A DNA stretch of 64,000 bases, taken from NCBI GenBank assembly GCA_021186555.1, contig JAJKFL010000011.1, forward strand, positions 895,001-959,000, given 5' to 3'. Shown piece after piece: positions 11,099 to 25,282 of the stretch; within the stretch, counting starts at the first letter, position 1; each line of letters starts with the position of its first letter. The notes beneath the pieces are model-generated. The model was not told where the DNA came from. It searched no databases and saw only the letters and a list, made by a program, of their open reading frames with translations. A program made the translations under genes and the position numbers. This stretch comes from Reticulitermes speratus. Taxonomy: Eukaryota; Arthropoda; Insecta; Blattodea; Rhinotermitidae.

Positions 11099-13243
11099 TT
11101 TAAATAATTAATTCCTAATAGCTTTATTGTTTTAGAACTTTTACGCAAAATAAAATTTCTTATAGAGGAACAAGTAATTTTAACTGAAATTGTCCTGATG
11201 TGAGAATAACAATATTTATAAAGTATCTTACCCATCCATTTTAGCATATTACAAATAAAGAATTTTTTCTGAACCATTTAGGCATCCAATTCAACATGGA
11301 GAACCATAATTACATTACAGTTAATAGACAAGCAGCATGAAGGTTATAGCTATCTGTATAGTTGATAGAAGATGGGTTAAAAAACAAACAGGTCTGCTTA
11401 GTGTATGAAATAAAACCTTACTTCCTCAAGGCAAAGCACTGAAGAGTTCTAAACATTACAAAAATAATTAAATTACAAGGTCCATAGCTTTAACATAATA
11501 TGTCATGTACGTAGCATCTGGTGCGAAAAGTTATGTCATGTGATCTACAGACAAAGACGATGTTGCCATGTGTTAATACACAGCTCTAAGTTCTCATTCA
11601 GCTACCTTGTGCTGAATGACAACTGCACTGCATGGAACACATAAACAACACATTTGTACATGTGATCACGCACCTTGCAGGCTGTAAATTGGGAAGCAAC
11701 CAAAATATACAAAAATCTCTTTTGGTTCTCTCACAAGAAAAATTGCCACAGTTCACCAGAAATTGTGCACAGCTGTCACTCTTATGTGTAATTGCACTGA
11801 AGACAATATAAACAAATGCTGGAGCATCTGTATTATTTCTATAACTCTCATCCCTGAAGACAGCACAGAAAAGAATTAGCCCAACAATAAACCACTGTGC
11901 TTAACCTCAGAATAGGATGGAAATCTATGTACAAGTTACACCAAGAACATTTTATGTTCATAAAGAAAAGTAGTGTACAAAAATAACAAGTGAAAAACAT
12001 GGCAAGAGCTTGCGTAAGAAGAAAAAAATAACAGATGCTTGTTTACGTTATTCTGAACACCACCCCTCTCTGAAAACATGACATAACATGCAGGCAGCAA
12101 CTCTCTCCAACCTTTACCAACAAGTAACCACTTCTAGTTGCATTTATCATCTAAGCAATGTGTTCCAATTATTACATTAGCAGAAAAAAATGATGAATAC
12201 AAAAATAATTAATGTGATGGTGGTGAAGTTCATTTAACCAGTACCAAGCACGAATCTTCTTAACAGAGAAATAATTTAGCACTGGCAAATTGGAGAATGA
12301 ATTGAATCAATTTAAAAATTGTCTTGCAAATGAAGCACATTTCATAACTGTGTTCCGCTTAAGAACAAGCTTATGCAGACAGAGAGCACAGCTCACTGGT
12401 TAAGAGTGCTCGCCCCTCCCCTCCAATGTTCAAACCCAAACATCCCCCTCATCTCCTGCGATGAAGGACTGGAGGGCTTCGAATGATTACACACGCAAAG
12501 AACACAATGAATGGAGAACGTAAATTAAGCAAAGATGTGAGATCACTTGCCGTACCTTTTGACTTCACTCTCAACAGCACCAAGTATAAACTGCATTGTT
12601 GTAATGGTCAACACCACCGGACATCTGCCCACAAGAACAGATGGAATGTCCCGGTCAATGTGCATGCACCTTGCCCATTTGGGTCCCACTGTTCCCTACT
12701 TATGCCTACTTATGTTATATTTTCACAGGAAAGTTCCATCCTGTCCCAGGCAAGGCAGCAAGAGCAGAGCAACTGTTCATCATGGGGAAGGAACTGCAAA
12801 GCCTGGGACAGAGACATTAACTTCACGATCTTCCTCTCTGCTACTCCTTTCTATTGCTTGCAGCTAAGAGTTCCTGGACAATTCCCCCTCTGTCCCTCAC
12901 CTGCGGTCACACTTACTTGACCACTCGTGTTCATGTGGGTGGACAAAGAGATGGCACTGAAAATATGCAACTCAAACTTATTACTTCATCCCGATTGCAT
13001 GCAGCAGGAACAGAGGCACTCCCTCACCTTTACTTGGGCTAGATTTGCATTTCCTTGAGCTACTTGACAACCTGAGAGCAGACACAATGCTTGTGCCACA
13101 AGAAATCAAGTGGAAGCTCGTAGCTTACGCTAAGATTTTGTTTTCACCTATTGACCAGCCCACAGTCAGGAAAGGAAGTAGGCAGGCAGCAGAGCCTAAT
13201 TTTATTCATTGCGTGCATATGGGAGGGGGGGACGCTGCCTGGC
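11099..13243. other. flank / probable 3' UTR of para
   Basis: This stretch lies immediately downstream of the para stop on the minus strand. No further exon is recognisable. A minus-strand AATAAA (complement of 13201-13206) lies about 40 bp beyond the conserved stop at 13244, which is unusually close for a poly(A) signal. Longer 3' UTRs are possible and the end cannot be fixed from sequence. A truncated tRNA-like head with CACTGGTTAAGAGTGCTCGCC is present at about 12388-12445. The open reading at 12483-12920 is not gene-like. Confidence 0.4.
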
Positions 13244-13280
13244 TCAGACATCAGTTGACCGTGACGTCACACTGGGTGAT
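13244..13280 (-). other. para: out-of-frame conserved C-terminal tail of para
   Basis: If one base is assumed missing at about 13279-13280 on the minus strand, codons after VVIHS read [13 protein letters not shown] and then TGA (stop at 13244-13246). Insect para proteins are known to end in a very similar RSPS..TSR..DV tail. As written, the frame instead gives SDHPV and stops at 13267. This looks like a 1-bp deletion in the assembly or in the allele. Confidence 0.8.
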
Positions 13281-13833
13281 CTGAATGAATTACCACACGA
13301 TGCCCATTCTTGGTAACAAACCCATCACTCTCAACAAGAACGGCTGTCTGATGACGATCATGGAGATCTGCATCATCACCCACATCATCCGAATCCTCAC
13401 CCGGTCCACCCTGACGCTGTTGCTTGTGCTTGCGCCAGGCATTTTGTATAAGTCGCGCACAGTACTCTTCACGCTGTCTCCAAAGTGTCGATGACACAGG
13501 TTCATAACCGACCTCATCTGGCCGGGCTTGCACCTCACCCAGCTCAGCGGTTTCCTCAATAGCATTCCCTTTCCTTGCAAAGAAGTCCTTTGTAAGAGCA
13601 TCCAGAATGTCCACACAGAACATGAGGTCACCTTTGCAAATTGGTATGTCCATTGACACTATCTTGTATTTGTTTGGCTTGTGTATCTGCAGTGGAGGTT
13701 CCAGCACATCAAGGAAATCTGACAGCTGGTCATAGCGAATATACTGTGTGCCATCTGGGTCAAACTGCTGCCAGATTTCATAATACATGTCGTAGTCATC
13801 ATCTGTCAAACCTTCCTGCACATCTTCTGTCGC
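13267..13833 (-). CDS. para: para last coding exon: C-terminal cytoplasmic tail
   Basis: This exon encodes the intracellular C-terminus that follows domain IV S6. It starts after the acceptor ATGTTCAG at 13833 in phase 0 ([20 protein letters not shown]). Visible parts are the EF-hand-like region ([21 protein letters not shown]), the [20 protein letters not shown] segment, and an IQ-type calmodulin-binding helix ([19 protein letters not shown]). A short acidic insert ([12 protein letters not shown]) and the conserved [19 protein letters not shown] follow. As written the exon is 188 codons plus TGA at 13267. The conserved [12 protein letters not shown] ending lies just downstream in another frame, so the true stop is probably at 13244. 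Identity as para rather than the related DSC1/NaCP60E channel rests on the tail and on the domain IV sequence. Confidence 0.97.
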   Translation of the reverse strand, partial: ATEDVQEGLTDDDYDMYYEIWQQFDPDGTQYIRYDQLSDFLDVLEPPLQIHKPNKYKIVSMDIPICKGDLMFCVDILDALTKDFFARKGNAIEETAELGEVQARPDEVGYEPVSSTLWRQREEYCARLIQNAWRKHKQQRQGGPGEDSDDVGDDADLHDRHQTAVLVESDGFVTKNGHRVVIHSDHPV

Positions 13834-14066
13834 CTGAACATGGGAGACAAAACAAAATACACATCAATTACCACATTAAACACAAATGCAAATCACAGTA
13901 TTATGTCAAAACATACCACAGCCACTTCAAATGAATGTAAAGCCGATGAAGTGAGACACGAAAGATACAGCTAAATCATAAGTGCAATTTCAAACCATAA
14001 ACACTGAATTAAAGCACGGTACTTTAATTCAGTTCCCCCTCAACATGGCTAACTAACCAATCAACT

Positions 14067-14580
14067 CTATGGAGTGGAGTCTCTCATGAAAAGCCCATAC
14101 TTCCTCATCCAGTCCAGAAATTCCCTACATTTTATACAACCTGAACGTTCAATTACCGTGTTCACAACCCACCACTTACCCCTATTCTGAGCTGGATTAA
14201 TCCAGTCCATGTCCTCCCAGCCTATTTCTTTAAGATCCATTATAACATTATCTTCCCCTCCATGCCTAGATCTTCCAAGTGGTCTGTCTCCTTTAGGTTC
14301 ACCCACCAAAAATCCTGTATGCACCTTGCCTCTCCGTCATACATGCCCCATGCCTGCCCATTTCATCCTCCTTGATTTGATCACCCAAATAATATTTGGT
14401 GAGGAGTACAGATCATGAAGCTCCTCATTATGCAATTTTCTCCAGTCTCCTGTTACTTCTTCCTTCTGACGCCTTAGTGTCTTCCTCAGCATTCTATTCT
14501 CCAACACCCTCTATGTGACAGACCAAGATTCAAATCCAAATCCACATAGAACAGGGAAATTACAGTTCTGCATATTTTCT
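14067..14580 (-). pseudogene. non-LTR retrotransposon RT C-terminal relic
   Basis: Read on the minus strand, the fragment includes WRKLHNEELHDLYSSPNII, then KSRRMKWAG, GEPKGDRPLGRSRHGGEDN and DLKEIGWEDMDWI. This is the tail that commonly ends LINE-type reverse transcriptase ORFs in arthropod genomes. Stops and frameshifts break it near 14340, and the upstream RT domain is absent. It lies in the intron between the S6 exon and the last exon of para, in the same orientation. Confidence 0.75.
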
Positions 14581-14582
14581 TG

Positions 14583-14885
14583 GTGGGGTATGCAGTTGGT
14601 TGAGGCACTGCACTACAAGCCGGAAGGTCGGTTCGATTCCCGATGTGGTCATTGGAATTTTTCATTGACTTAATCCTTCCGGACACACTATGGCCCAGGG
14701 CTTCACTCAACCTCTTAACAGAAATGAGTACCAGGGTTATCTCCTGGGGGTAAAGGCTGACATTGTGTAGGGCTGACAACCTAGCTATCTTCATGTGCCA
14801 AATGTCTATAAATCCTGTGAGCCTCAACTTCCTCGAGCCTTAAGGGCCTGGCCTGGCCTGGCCTGTACAAGGAGTGCTTTACCCT
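14583..14885 (+). mobile_element. tRNA-derived SINE, family B
   Basis: The head contains GCAGTTGGTTGAGGCACTGC (box A like) and GGTTCGATTCCC (box B, about 14631-14642). The body includes CCAGGGTTATCTCCTGGGG and the tail ends CTTTACCCTTACCTTTAC after three GGCCT repeats. A second copy on the minus strand lies at 36690-36990 with the same order. Confidence 0.8.
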
Positions 14886-16114
14886 TACCTTTACACTCCC
14901 AAGTAGACTACTGTAAGTTCCACTCATAATGCAGAACATAATATTACAATAAAACTTTTATCTACAATATTTCTTTTAACAAGTAACTCTTTCAAGAAAT
15001 AAATATTTCTAAATTCATTTCAAGATCACCAATTTTTGCCCTCATACCACCAAACCAACATAAGACAAGTACTTTTGGGACAGCTGCCATAAATTTACAT
15101 TTCACTGCAGCTGCTGTGCATGATCTAGTGTTCTACTAGTGTGACTGCTGTTGCAAACGGTCTGCCTGACTGGAGCTCTTGGTAACATTTTGTTACATAT
15201 TTTCTGTCTGTGTTGACCGACATGTATGTACTTACTGTTAGCACATAACTGCTGAATGCTGCACCAGTATGCTGTAATACTACAACCTGCAGACCAGACA
15301 CTGTACTGGTATGCTACTGATGTTGTATGCTTTCATTAAAAATGCATAATGTCACACTGTCACATTTTACATTTCACATTTTGCATTTATATTATTTTCT
15401 AATTCTTTAATAATTTGAAAAATAATAAACATCTGAAATATGAAGTGCTGATTATTTTTAATATAGAGCAAAATTCCATTACTCTTACTCACATGGGACC
15501 AGACAGGTGCCAAATAATCCAATATTCCGGATTATCAGATGGTACCTATAGTGTCTTAAGTTCATACAGGTAATTTTTGTTACTGCTCCTATACTTGGGC
15601 TGTACAACAAATGAGAGAAGTATTCCATTTGGATATCACCTTCATCTGGTGGTTCAGGGTCATCAGGGTCCTTTTCTGTGTTTTATGAAGTCTTCATACA
15701 TGAATAAGTGGATGGAGTACACAACAAGGGGTCAGGAGATACAACAACGGTTGATGTACAGACACTCTTGAAGGCCTTTTTGAACATGTTCCCAAGATCT
15801 GCCACTTTCACTGATAAAGCCTTCTTCTGGTAAAAAAGCAAAAACTTCCACTCTTGGGCCTACTCACCTCAAGCAGTGCATTATTAGGATTTCAGAATTA
15901 TTGGACATAACATTAAAGGAATTTTGTTGTATGTCACTATGTAAAAAACTGAAATTTCTTGAACCTGGCTGGCAATGTCCGAGTGCATACCTACACCCAA
16001 CCTAAATGCATCAAATCAATGCACTACAAAATAATTTAATTCTACTCATGGTCATTTATTACCCCCCCCCCCCTCCAAATAAAAGACCCAGAATAGCAAA
16101 GGTGTAAATTAAAG
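14886..16114. other. para intron sequence without a recognised gene
   Basis: A+T-rich. A short CGGATTATC-type block near 15520-15545 resembles the terminal sequence of the Tigger-like element at 37901 and could be a further relic. The open reading at 15577-15771 is not recognisable. Confidence 0.4.
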
Positions 16115-16366
16115 TTATCCCTGTTCATGCCATTAAGGTACATGGGGGGAAGGAGGTATATCTCCACTTATTCTTAACCTTGGTACTAGATGAAGATGGC
16201 GGGGGGTCAGCTTTGCAACTGAGCCGCTTTATTCCCTGGGAAAATGCACCCTGGCTGGGTGCACCCGACATGCAGTCTTCATGCTTGGGTTTAGAGACAA
16301 ATCTGTTATCTTTACCAGAAATCAAATTGCAGCTACTCAGATATCCAGCCTGTAGACAAGTCACTA
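16115..16366 (-). mobile_element. SINE family A copy
   Basis: On the minus strand a degenerate head (CTACAGGCTGGATATCTGAG) leads into GAGATTTGTCTCTAAACCC-like sequence. It ends with a CTTCCCCCCATGTACCTTAATGG tail, in the same order as the family A copies at 6060 and 27408. A Tigger-like element begins directly at 16367. Confidence 0.6.
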
Positions 16367-17183
16367 CAGGCAGTTCTTGTTTTATGAGATTTCGCTTTAA
16401 CGCAACTTGAAAATTTACACCACTTTTCGAATTTCTGCGATAATTTTCGGTTTAACGGGATGTGGCATAGACGATCAGTTGTCGCACTTATCTTCTGTAC
16501 CATGCTAGCAAGAAGTGGTGTTACTGTCACGCCATCAGTCACGTGTATGGATTGATTACGTTGGTGATATAATCACGCGGCTCATTTAGTTTCCTCTTCA
16601 ACAGCATTTGCTTTTACCAATATGAGTGAGAAACGTAAATTTGCATCACCTAGTGCAATCCAAGTGAAAAACTGGTGAAAGACAATCGGTATTGAAGAAA
16701 AACTAAACGTAATAAGATGACTTGAAAAAGGTGAACGAATTATGGATATATGGCCTTATGTTAGACTCGCTCATAGTAGCATATATACAACTCGTGATAA
16801 TGCTGATAGAATTAAAGAAAGTGCTAAGTCAGGAACTAAAGTGTTTCTGTAGCAAGACTACCACAGTCCTATCCAAATGAACTGTATCAAAAAACTATGG
16901 ATGTGAGTGTCTTACATTTTTATTGCATCAGAAATAAATAAATATATTGTATGGAAATGTATGTATACTGTATAGAAATGTACATATATTGTACATACAG
17001 TACATATAGACTCTACAGGTCCACTAGTGGTATGGTCATACACTATATAGGATGAGGCTGTCAGTCCCCTAACCCCCAGGAAATACACGGTTTTAAATGG
17101 GAATTTTGTTTTCGATTTGCACGATTTCAATTTGCGCAATGTTTTTCAGGAACATAACCCTGGTGAAAAACGAGAACTACATG
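16367..17183 (+). mobile_element. Tigger-like (pogo/Jerky) DNA transposon relic
   Basis: The left end CAGGCAGTTCTTGTTTTA is matched by the complement of the right end, CATGTAGTTCTCGTTTTT. TA dinucleotides flank both sides (16365-16366 and 17184-17185). The interior encodes the start of a Tigger-type transposase and then a deletion. (TGTA)-rich sequence fills about 16930-17000. Confidence 0.65.
16622..16852 (+). pseudogene. Tigger/Jerky-like transposase N-terminal relic
   Basis: From ATG at 16622 the reading gives MSEKRKFASPSAIQVKN, then IEEKLNVIR, LEKGERIMDI, and DNADRIKESAKSGTK. This pattern (a psq-type helix-turn-helix, with the RDNADKIKESAKSG block) is typical of pogo/Tigger transposases and their Jerky/CENP-B relatives. 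Two in-frame stops interrupt it (after NW and after VIR) and it ends at TAG 16850. The DDE catalytic domain is missing, so it is dead. Confidence 0.7.
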
Positions 17184-17440
17184 TATACCGAATGAGCTAT
17201 CCCAGTTTCAGAATAAAGTATCATAATACTGTGCCCCATAAAAGTGCCATATTTTATCTTCTGTAGATCAGTACGTAGATATGTACAGGATTCTTACTTT
17301 ATCTGACAACAAGCATTTGTCACGTCATTCCACTACTCTGCCAAACGTGTGGGCAGTCAGCTGAGAGCAGCAGATTAATATGATGAACCAGTGACAGGAT
17401 ATGGTAACTGACAGTTGTCAGATAAAATAATGACTATAGA

Positions 17441-17620
17441 TACAAGGACCTTGAGAAGATTATCATGGAGGGGAAGATTGAAGGCAGACCACGAGGAAGG
17501 ACTGCTAATAGATGGGTAGATCAGGTGAAGAGGATCACTGATCTGCCTCTCCAACGATCCTTGAGGAAAGCCGAGGACCGTCCAGGATGGCGACACTACA
17601 TACAGGATGTGCTAATATAG
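17441..17620 (+). pseudogene. LINE reverse transcriptase C-terminal tail relic
   Basis: The plus-strand reading YKDLEKIIMEGKIEGRPRGR, TANRWVDQVKRITDLPLQ and RKAEDRPGWRHYIQDVLI ends at TAG 17618. The GKIEGRRGRGR...RW.DQ......AEDR..WR pattern is a recurring C-terminus of non-LTR retrotransposon polyproteins in insects. Only about 60 codons remain. It is antisense to para. Confidence 0.7.
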
Positions 17621-18639
17621 ACGTTACCAGTGGGGTCACGACACTCAGCAATGAGTAAAACGACTAGAGAAGAGATACAAGGACATATTTAAGTGATATC
17701 AAAACACTAAAATAACAGCAATCTTTTGTGAAGACTACGGCTTCTCATGAATTTGAAAAATGAGAAAGCTAACAAAAGAGGAAGTGTTAAGTTACTGCTT
17801 CAGGTTTGTTCCTACTTCAATGAAGAAGCACTTGGCATAAATAAATGTCCTCATATGGACACAGTGCAAGACCAAACAGCTGTTACTGAACTCTTTACCA
17901 CCTGGACTCTTTTATGCAGTTGCAGCCTTGTGATCATTTAACACTGCCATACTAAAATAAAATATGTCACTCAAAAACTATGGCTATTTTTGCATTACAT
18001 GCTTTCTATCACTGTCTAATATCAGTGAAATTAAAATCTTCTGGCAGCTGAAGCTATCTGTCATTATTCATCCACAGAAAATATAAACTACTATCTGAAT
18101 ATTAAAATAATGAAGAAAAAAATTTAGTTTTCTAAATCAGACCTTCAATGATGCTGGGGTTTTAATTCCAACTACTGCCCAGGACAGAGAAGTTTTAAAT
18201 TTTATAGTACCCTTAAATATATTCACAAACATATACTGTACCCAGACCAAAGAATTAAAGGTTTGTACAGTGCACCAAGGCTGGCATTGAAGGGGTAAAC
18301 CAAAAACCTGAAAAGTTAAAAGTGGCTGACAAGCCAGACATGCCACTAAATCCTTTAACATTGATTGTTTTCATTAAACAAATTTATTTTATGTGAGGAG
18401 TTAGATTCTTGTTCCATATCTGAAGTCAAAAGACATGTTTATAGGTTAAGCATTATTCATAATTCAACGTTATTATCAACATTTTGATGTCCACCTGATG
18501 TTTCTCTAGCAAGTTGTGTTCATGTACTTAAACATTAAGATGTGTGAGACAGTCACACAGCAAGTAATGTAACTGGTATCTACAGTACAGCTAGTTCCTC
18601 TAAAACAGATTAAAATATTTATATTTCAAGTAAACATAC
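17621..18639. other. para intron sequence, nothing recognised
   Basis: This is the A+T-rich part of the intron flanking the S6 exon. No repeats of known family or coding sequence were seen. Confidence 0.5.
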
Positions 18640-18843
18640 CTGAGAGTAATTCTCCAATATGACAGCAATATACATGTTGATAACAATAAGGAAACTGATG
18701 ACAAGATACGACAGCAAGAATGCGATGCCAATCGTTGCAGACCCGCAGTCGCCCGGATAGCCCAGCTCATTGTTAGGCTGGCGACACTCATCCTCATTCA
18801 TGATGCCGTCCAACACTCCATCCCATCCAGCAGACGTTGACAT
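18640..18843 (-). CDS. para: para exon: domain IV pore loop and S6
   Basis: 68 codons, phase 0 at both ends (acceptor GCAATCAG, donor CTCAG|GTATGT). The exon opens with [14 protein letters not shown], where the A of TSAGWD is the domain IV residue of the DEKA selectivity filter. It continues through the extracellular [19 protein letters not shown] loop and ends in the S6 helix [20 protein letters not shown] with AVILENYSQ. It joins the last exon (ATEDVQ) to give the invariant NYSQATEDVQ. S6 lines the inner pore and contributes to local anaesthetic and insecticide sites in this family. Confidence 0.98.
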
Positions 18844-18954
18844 CTGATTGCAAAGTTTAGGAAGATACATGTTAGAAGACAGTAGCATCACTTAACTCCC
18901 ACATATCACTGAACTTCAATAAGCAAAAGGAGACAGTAAGAGCTGAGTCAATAC

Positions 18955-19245
18955 AGTGACTAAACTACAGGCTGGACAATCCAGGATTTTAATTCTCAGC
19001 AAGGGCAAGAGATTTTTCTCTTCTCCAAAACGCCGACATCAGCTCTGGAGCCCACCCAGCCTTCTATCCAATGGGTACCAAAGACTATTTCCCCGAGCAT
19101 CATGCAGCCAGGATGTGGCTGATGACTCGCCTTGTCTCCCGCCAAGTTTCACAATACGTGCAGCTATACTTCTGCTTCCTCCTATGCCTTCAGAACGTGT
19201 ACAGGGACAACTTTACTTTACTTCTCCTTCAGTAAGCAGAAGTCT
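18955..19245 (+). mobile_element. SINE family A copy
   Basis: Head CTAAACTACAGGCTGGACAA with a poor box B (TTTTAATTCTCAGC). The body has AGAGATTTTTCTCTTCTCCA and GGAGCCCACCCAGCC, and the tail has TGCCTTCAGAACGTGTACAG and GGGACAACTTTAC. It lies in the intron between the domain IV S4-S5 and pore exons. Confidence 0.75.
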
Positions 19246-20918
<1,673 letters not shown>

Positions 20919-21109
20919 TTACATTTACATAATACTGTCAATACTCACAACTACTGGCAATCTGTACCACATCAGGGACTGATGTTTGTGACGTGATCTA
21001 TGTTCATACATCTTAATTAAAATTTACTTTAAGCTTAGTACAAAAAACAAACAAAATTGCAAATGGTGTACTCTGTGACACAGTACACAGACTTCAGCAA
21101 GCCATTCTT

Positions 21110-22250
21110 TACTTTTCAAATGTCATAAAGTCAATGTAATTTCATTTATGTCCACCAGAAAAACACAACCTTCCCTGCATTGACTTTTACAGAAATCACA
21201 TATGCTCAACAGCATGATGTGTAAATCTCTTATGATGAATTTCACCCAGACTGCACAATAAACATGCAAAGCATGAACATAAATCTGTTTATGCTCATAA
21301 GTGAAGTTTAACAAAATTTACAATCGCCAAATAAATTTTTGAGGACATCTCCTGCACCGAATGTTATACAAATTGGGTGAAATATGTTGCAAAATAAGAG
21401 ACAATTTTCATTTACACTCCTAAGTAAAGCACAGCTTTCACTTCAACGATTTTCACGAAACTCACAATTGAAAAATAAGAAAAGTCAATCACAATTATGT
21501 TTATAATATTTTACTGTATGTTATGTTCCAACATGTTTTGGCTCTTTTAAAAAGCCATCATCAGGCAATGTATAACACTTAAAGAAAGATTATCACATAC
21601 AACACAATAAATGTTTCTTATTTAGTGTAGCTGAGATTTTAAGTTTACAGTGTTGTAAGAGCTGAAACCATATAAAAGCAAAAAATAAAATATATTGAAA
21701 TAATTAAAATCATTATCCCATACTTCCAATGTGAAGGGAAAGTTGAGATCTCAACTATGTGAAACAAGAAACATTTTTATTGTGTTGTATGTGATAATTT
21801 TCCTTTATATGTTTTACATTGCCTGATGATGGCTTTTTAAAAAGCCCAAACATGTTGCAATATAATATACATTACAAACATAGTTGTAATTGACTTTTCT
21901 TATTTTTCCACTGTCATTTACATATCACAACAGAATGTCCGACGTAAAGATGCACTTATAATTGTTAAACGGCATTAGGTGGACATCTTCTATATCAAAT
22001 TTCACCCAAATCAGTCAAAAAATATAGAAAGTATGGGCAGAAATTTATCTATGCCCTAAAGTAGAGCATGACTGTCACTGAGCCAGTTTTCTTATCCCTC
22101 AGGTTTGCTTGACAACTTTTTGTAAGGAACTCCAACACCGAATTTAATAAAAATCTAACAAACTGTTTAGTTGCTCCTACTAAGACACAGGCAGAGTGAT
22201 GGATGTGGTCTTCACATACATTTTTTTTTTTTTACTTTATCAAGAATGCC
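21110..22250. repeat. interspersed repeat of unknown class, interrupted
   Basis: The segment around 21960-22060 (AACGGCATTAGGTGGACATC, then TTTCACCCAAATCAGTCAAA) is the reverse complement of a block at 40735-40800. The 21380-21460 part pairs with 40830-40960. The copy is split by the foldback element at about 21466-21912, so the foldback is younger. No protein recognised. Confidence 0.5.
21466..21912. repeat. foldback element with inverted hammerhead-like modules
   Basis: The left arm starts AATAAGAAAAGTCAATCACAA. The right arm ends TTGTAATTGACTTTTCTTA, its inverse. Modules lie at about 21539-21580 (minus) and about 21822-21868 (plus). The plus copy reads ATTGC, CTGATGATGGC, a long hairpin, AAAC, palindrome ACATGT, T, GCAAT, so ATTGC can pair with GCAAT. 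No target duplication was resolved. Confidence 0.65.
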
Positions 22251-25200
22251 TAAACATAACTGTAATTTTCCTATATACAGCAACTAAGAACAAAATCACT
22301 CAGCAAATTGACTTCAGCACTGCCTAACAGGAGAATACATTGCACTTGACTACTCTGAGCACAGTAAACCATAAAAATTTTGCTATTAAAAAAATATTCA
22401 GAAAGGTGTGGAAAGTATAAAATATTGTATTGATTTAAACAAATACCACACTTGTAAAAATCACATCTGATTATGTCATCACCATTCTCCCTAAAAAGCA
22501 GCATGCACAAAATTCCCATAGATCACTTTTCCATCAGCTGTACTAAATATCTGAAAGCTTGTGGTTCATTATAACTGTCATGCACAAAGTTGTCTAACTG
22601 ACCAGACTTCAATGTTGACTGATTCATTGGCACATTAAATATGTCACCGAAAATACTTGGTAAAGATAATAAATTCAGAAACTGGTAACATTAAACTCAG
22701 GAGACAATACTGCAGGTTCAGTGATTTAGAATAATATGACAGGTTAAATTGGTTCTGATCCCCAAGATCATTTCACAGAAGATCTAAATTTCCAATTAAA
22801 ATTTGTCTACTATGTCAGAGACAAAAAATATTTTGTTCGGTATTGGATACAGAATTTGAAATATCTGCCTCTCTATGTGACTGTATAAGCAATTGCTTTT
22901 CTCTCTCTGAAACACAACTTAGAAAGGAACAGCTTTACCTCCATACAGCCTTCATATCCTGATACAAATATCTGCCCCTGAATGCATCAGTGATAAAATT
23001 AGATAAAGCAGGATGCTAATTAACTTATTTTAAGTAACACACCCAGTAATAAACGTGATTATCACACTGTCCCCACCTTGAAATCTGGTTTCTCAAGCCA
23101 GTGTTTCCAACCTTTTGTCATTCAGACCAGTAAAATATCAGTGGGTTTTCTCAGGAGAAGTCCAGAACAAACACCGTTAAAAAGTGTTATTAGTACTAGC
23201 AAATCTAAGCACAACTGTTTACAATAAAAACATTAAAATCTTTAATATATCTTTGCATCATGTTGTCGGTATCCAATTGATTTACTGTAACTTATTGTCA
23301 AACACAATGAAGCATCTAGCATTTACTGTTTATTTGCTATCAGTTTCAGCAACTGAGGCTTGCCATCTTCAGGCAGAAATACATTCCATCTAAAACGCTT
23401 GCAAACACAGTGTTGTCTCCAGCATCAAAGAATTAGATGTGGTATCACTGTAAGATAACAAGTAATGGCATATGTGGGGAACACTTCTGTTGTACGTATA
23501 TTTGTGTGGAGTCAAGATAAATTCTGTCCAAACACAACTACATTCATTTATTTACAGAACAACATGTTTCGACCGTTTAGGTCATCTTCAGGTTCAAAAT
23601 TCTTATTTTTCAAAACATACTAATCTATAGATCTATAAAATGCAATAAAACCGTTAAAAATGTTACGGTCAAAATCAGAAAATAATATGTGTGGAGAAAA
23701 TTCACCACACTGTTACAATATCCTGTACCAATATCAATCTCTTTCATTGCTACAGGTTGTCACAGCATGTTTATCAATTTGGTAAGTCAGAAATTCATTC
23801 CAAGTTCCAACTACGAGATGTTAAATGATGTGTGTGTGTGTGGGTAGCTTGCTATTGCATATGTCCGGGCTGCTACGCTACATTTACAAACTGTGCAAGT
23901 TGATCTTGTGCTTTATCTTACAATGATACCGTTCCCAATTCTGCAACGCAAAATAACACATAGCATTTGTAAATGTATACTTTAGTTTAAAGGTATTTTG
24001 CACAGAAAATGGCAAACTCAATTGCTGAAACGTGTAGCAAGTAAACAGGAAGTACTGGATAATTGGTTGTATGTGACAATAACATATAACAAATCAAGTA
24101 AAATCCTTGTCTAATACTTAAGAATCAAAAACAAACATCATAAAAACCCACTACGTACATATTCATGAAAAAAAAAAAAAAAGTGGTAATGTTGACTACA
24201 AACTACTTAGCCACTGAAAAACAATTGACAAGTATCACCAGTAATTTTTTTCAGATGTAGTAAAATATATAAAATAAAACACTACCCAGCAGTACAACAC
24301 CAACATACATTAAGCCCAAGAATGGCAGTGGTCTGTGTATCACAGTATGGAAAAACTGACTTAAGCTAATAAAGTAGAACACTATCTGATGCAATGTACC
24401 TACTTATGTGCTTCAATAATAACTATGGGTGATAAAATGAGATGAGATGAGAAGTGCAATATGGTGAATTATGATTATGCAAAATCTACTTCTAGAAATT
24501 ACTGTGGCATAAGAATTAATCCATAAATTAATTTCTTTATGAAATTAGTGATTTTAAATTATAACACTGAAATGAGCTTCAACTATTGGCACTAAAAGTT
24601 TACACTATCTAACAACAAATAATGAACCAACACATTGGCTAGAAGGCACTGCAATTTGAGGGAAAGTGACATAGTTGCTGAAGAACTTAAATATTTGATT
24701 GCATAGAACAGAAACATGTTACGTGTCAGCAGCAAGTATTGCAGAACTGTAAAGAGTAAGAATGGTTGATAATGTCATTTGCATTATATTCAAATTAAAA
24801 CTTTCAAAATATTTTAACAAATAATGGCAGTAATCAAACTTAAGAGTCATTAAAATTAACAGATGTCCGATTTTATAATTCATACTTTCAATTCAAAACT
24901 CCCAAATACTGTATATAAACTGACACATATAAACTACATTTATTTACATTTTGTGCTCATTTTTATGAATTAATTCATGCCAAGGTAATCCAACTTTATT
25001 GTTGAAATGAATGATGTCACTTCACTTCACTTCACTTAGTCAAATCTCTTCTACCAGTAAGTGTAGAGGGTTGCTTGTAATCAACTAAAATTTTGGATAT
25101 GAGGGGGAATGGCCCACTGTATCCTATATTTGTTTAGGGTGAAATGAATGATTTAACATGGCAAAATTAATTCTTTTTATTAATTTGAAATAGATACGTT

Positions 25201-25282
25201 ATCCATGATATATTCAGTATAGACTGTCAAGTATACATAAATTCTATGAAGAAGAGAAGGTGGGTTATCTCAATCCCTACAG
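22251..25282. other. para intron with one hammerhead-like module
   Basis: No gene. On the minus strand at about 23566-23612 there is GAAC, CTGAAGATGACC, loop, GGTC, GAAAC, palindrome ACATGT, T, GTTC. Here GAAC pairs with GTTC. Minor microsatellites lie at about 23829-23842 (TG)n and 25018-25038 (TTCAC)n. Confidence 0.5.

Noticed and set aside
12483-12920. 145-codon open reading on the plus strand
   Set aside because: It overlaps a tRNA-like repeat and likely para 3' UTR on the other strand, with no recognisable domain.
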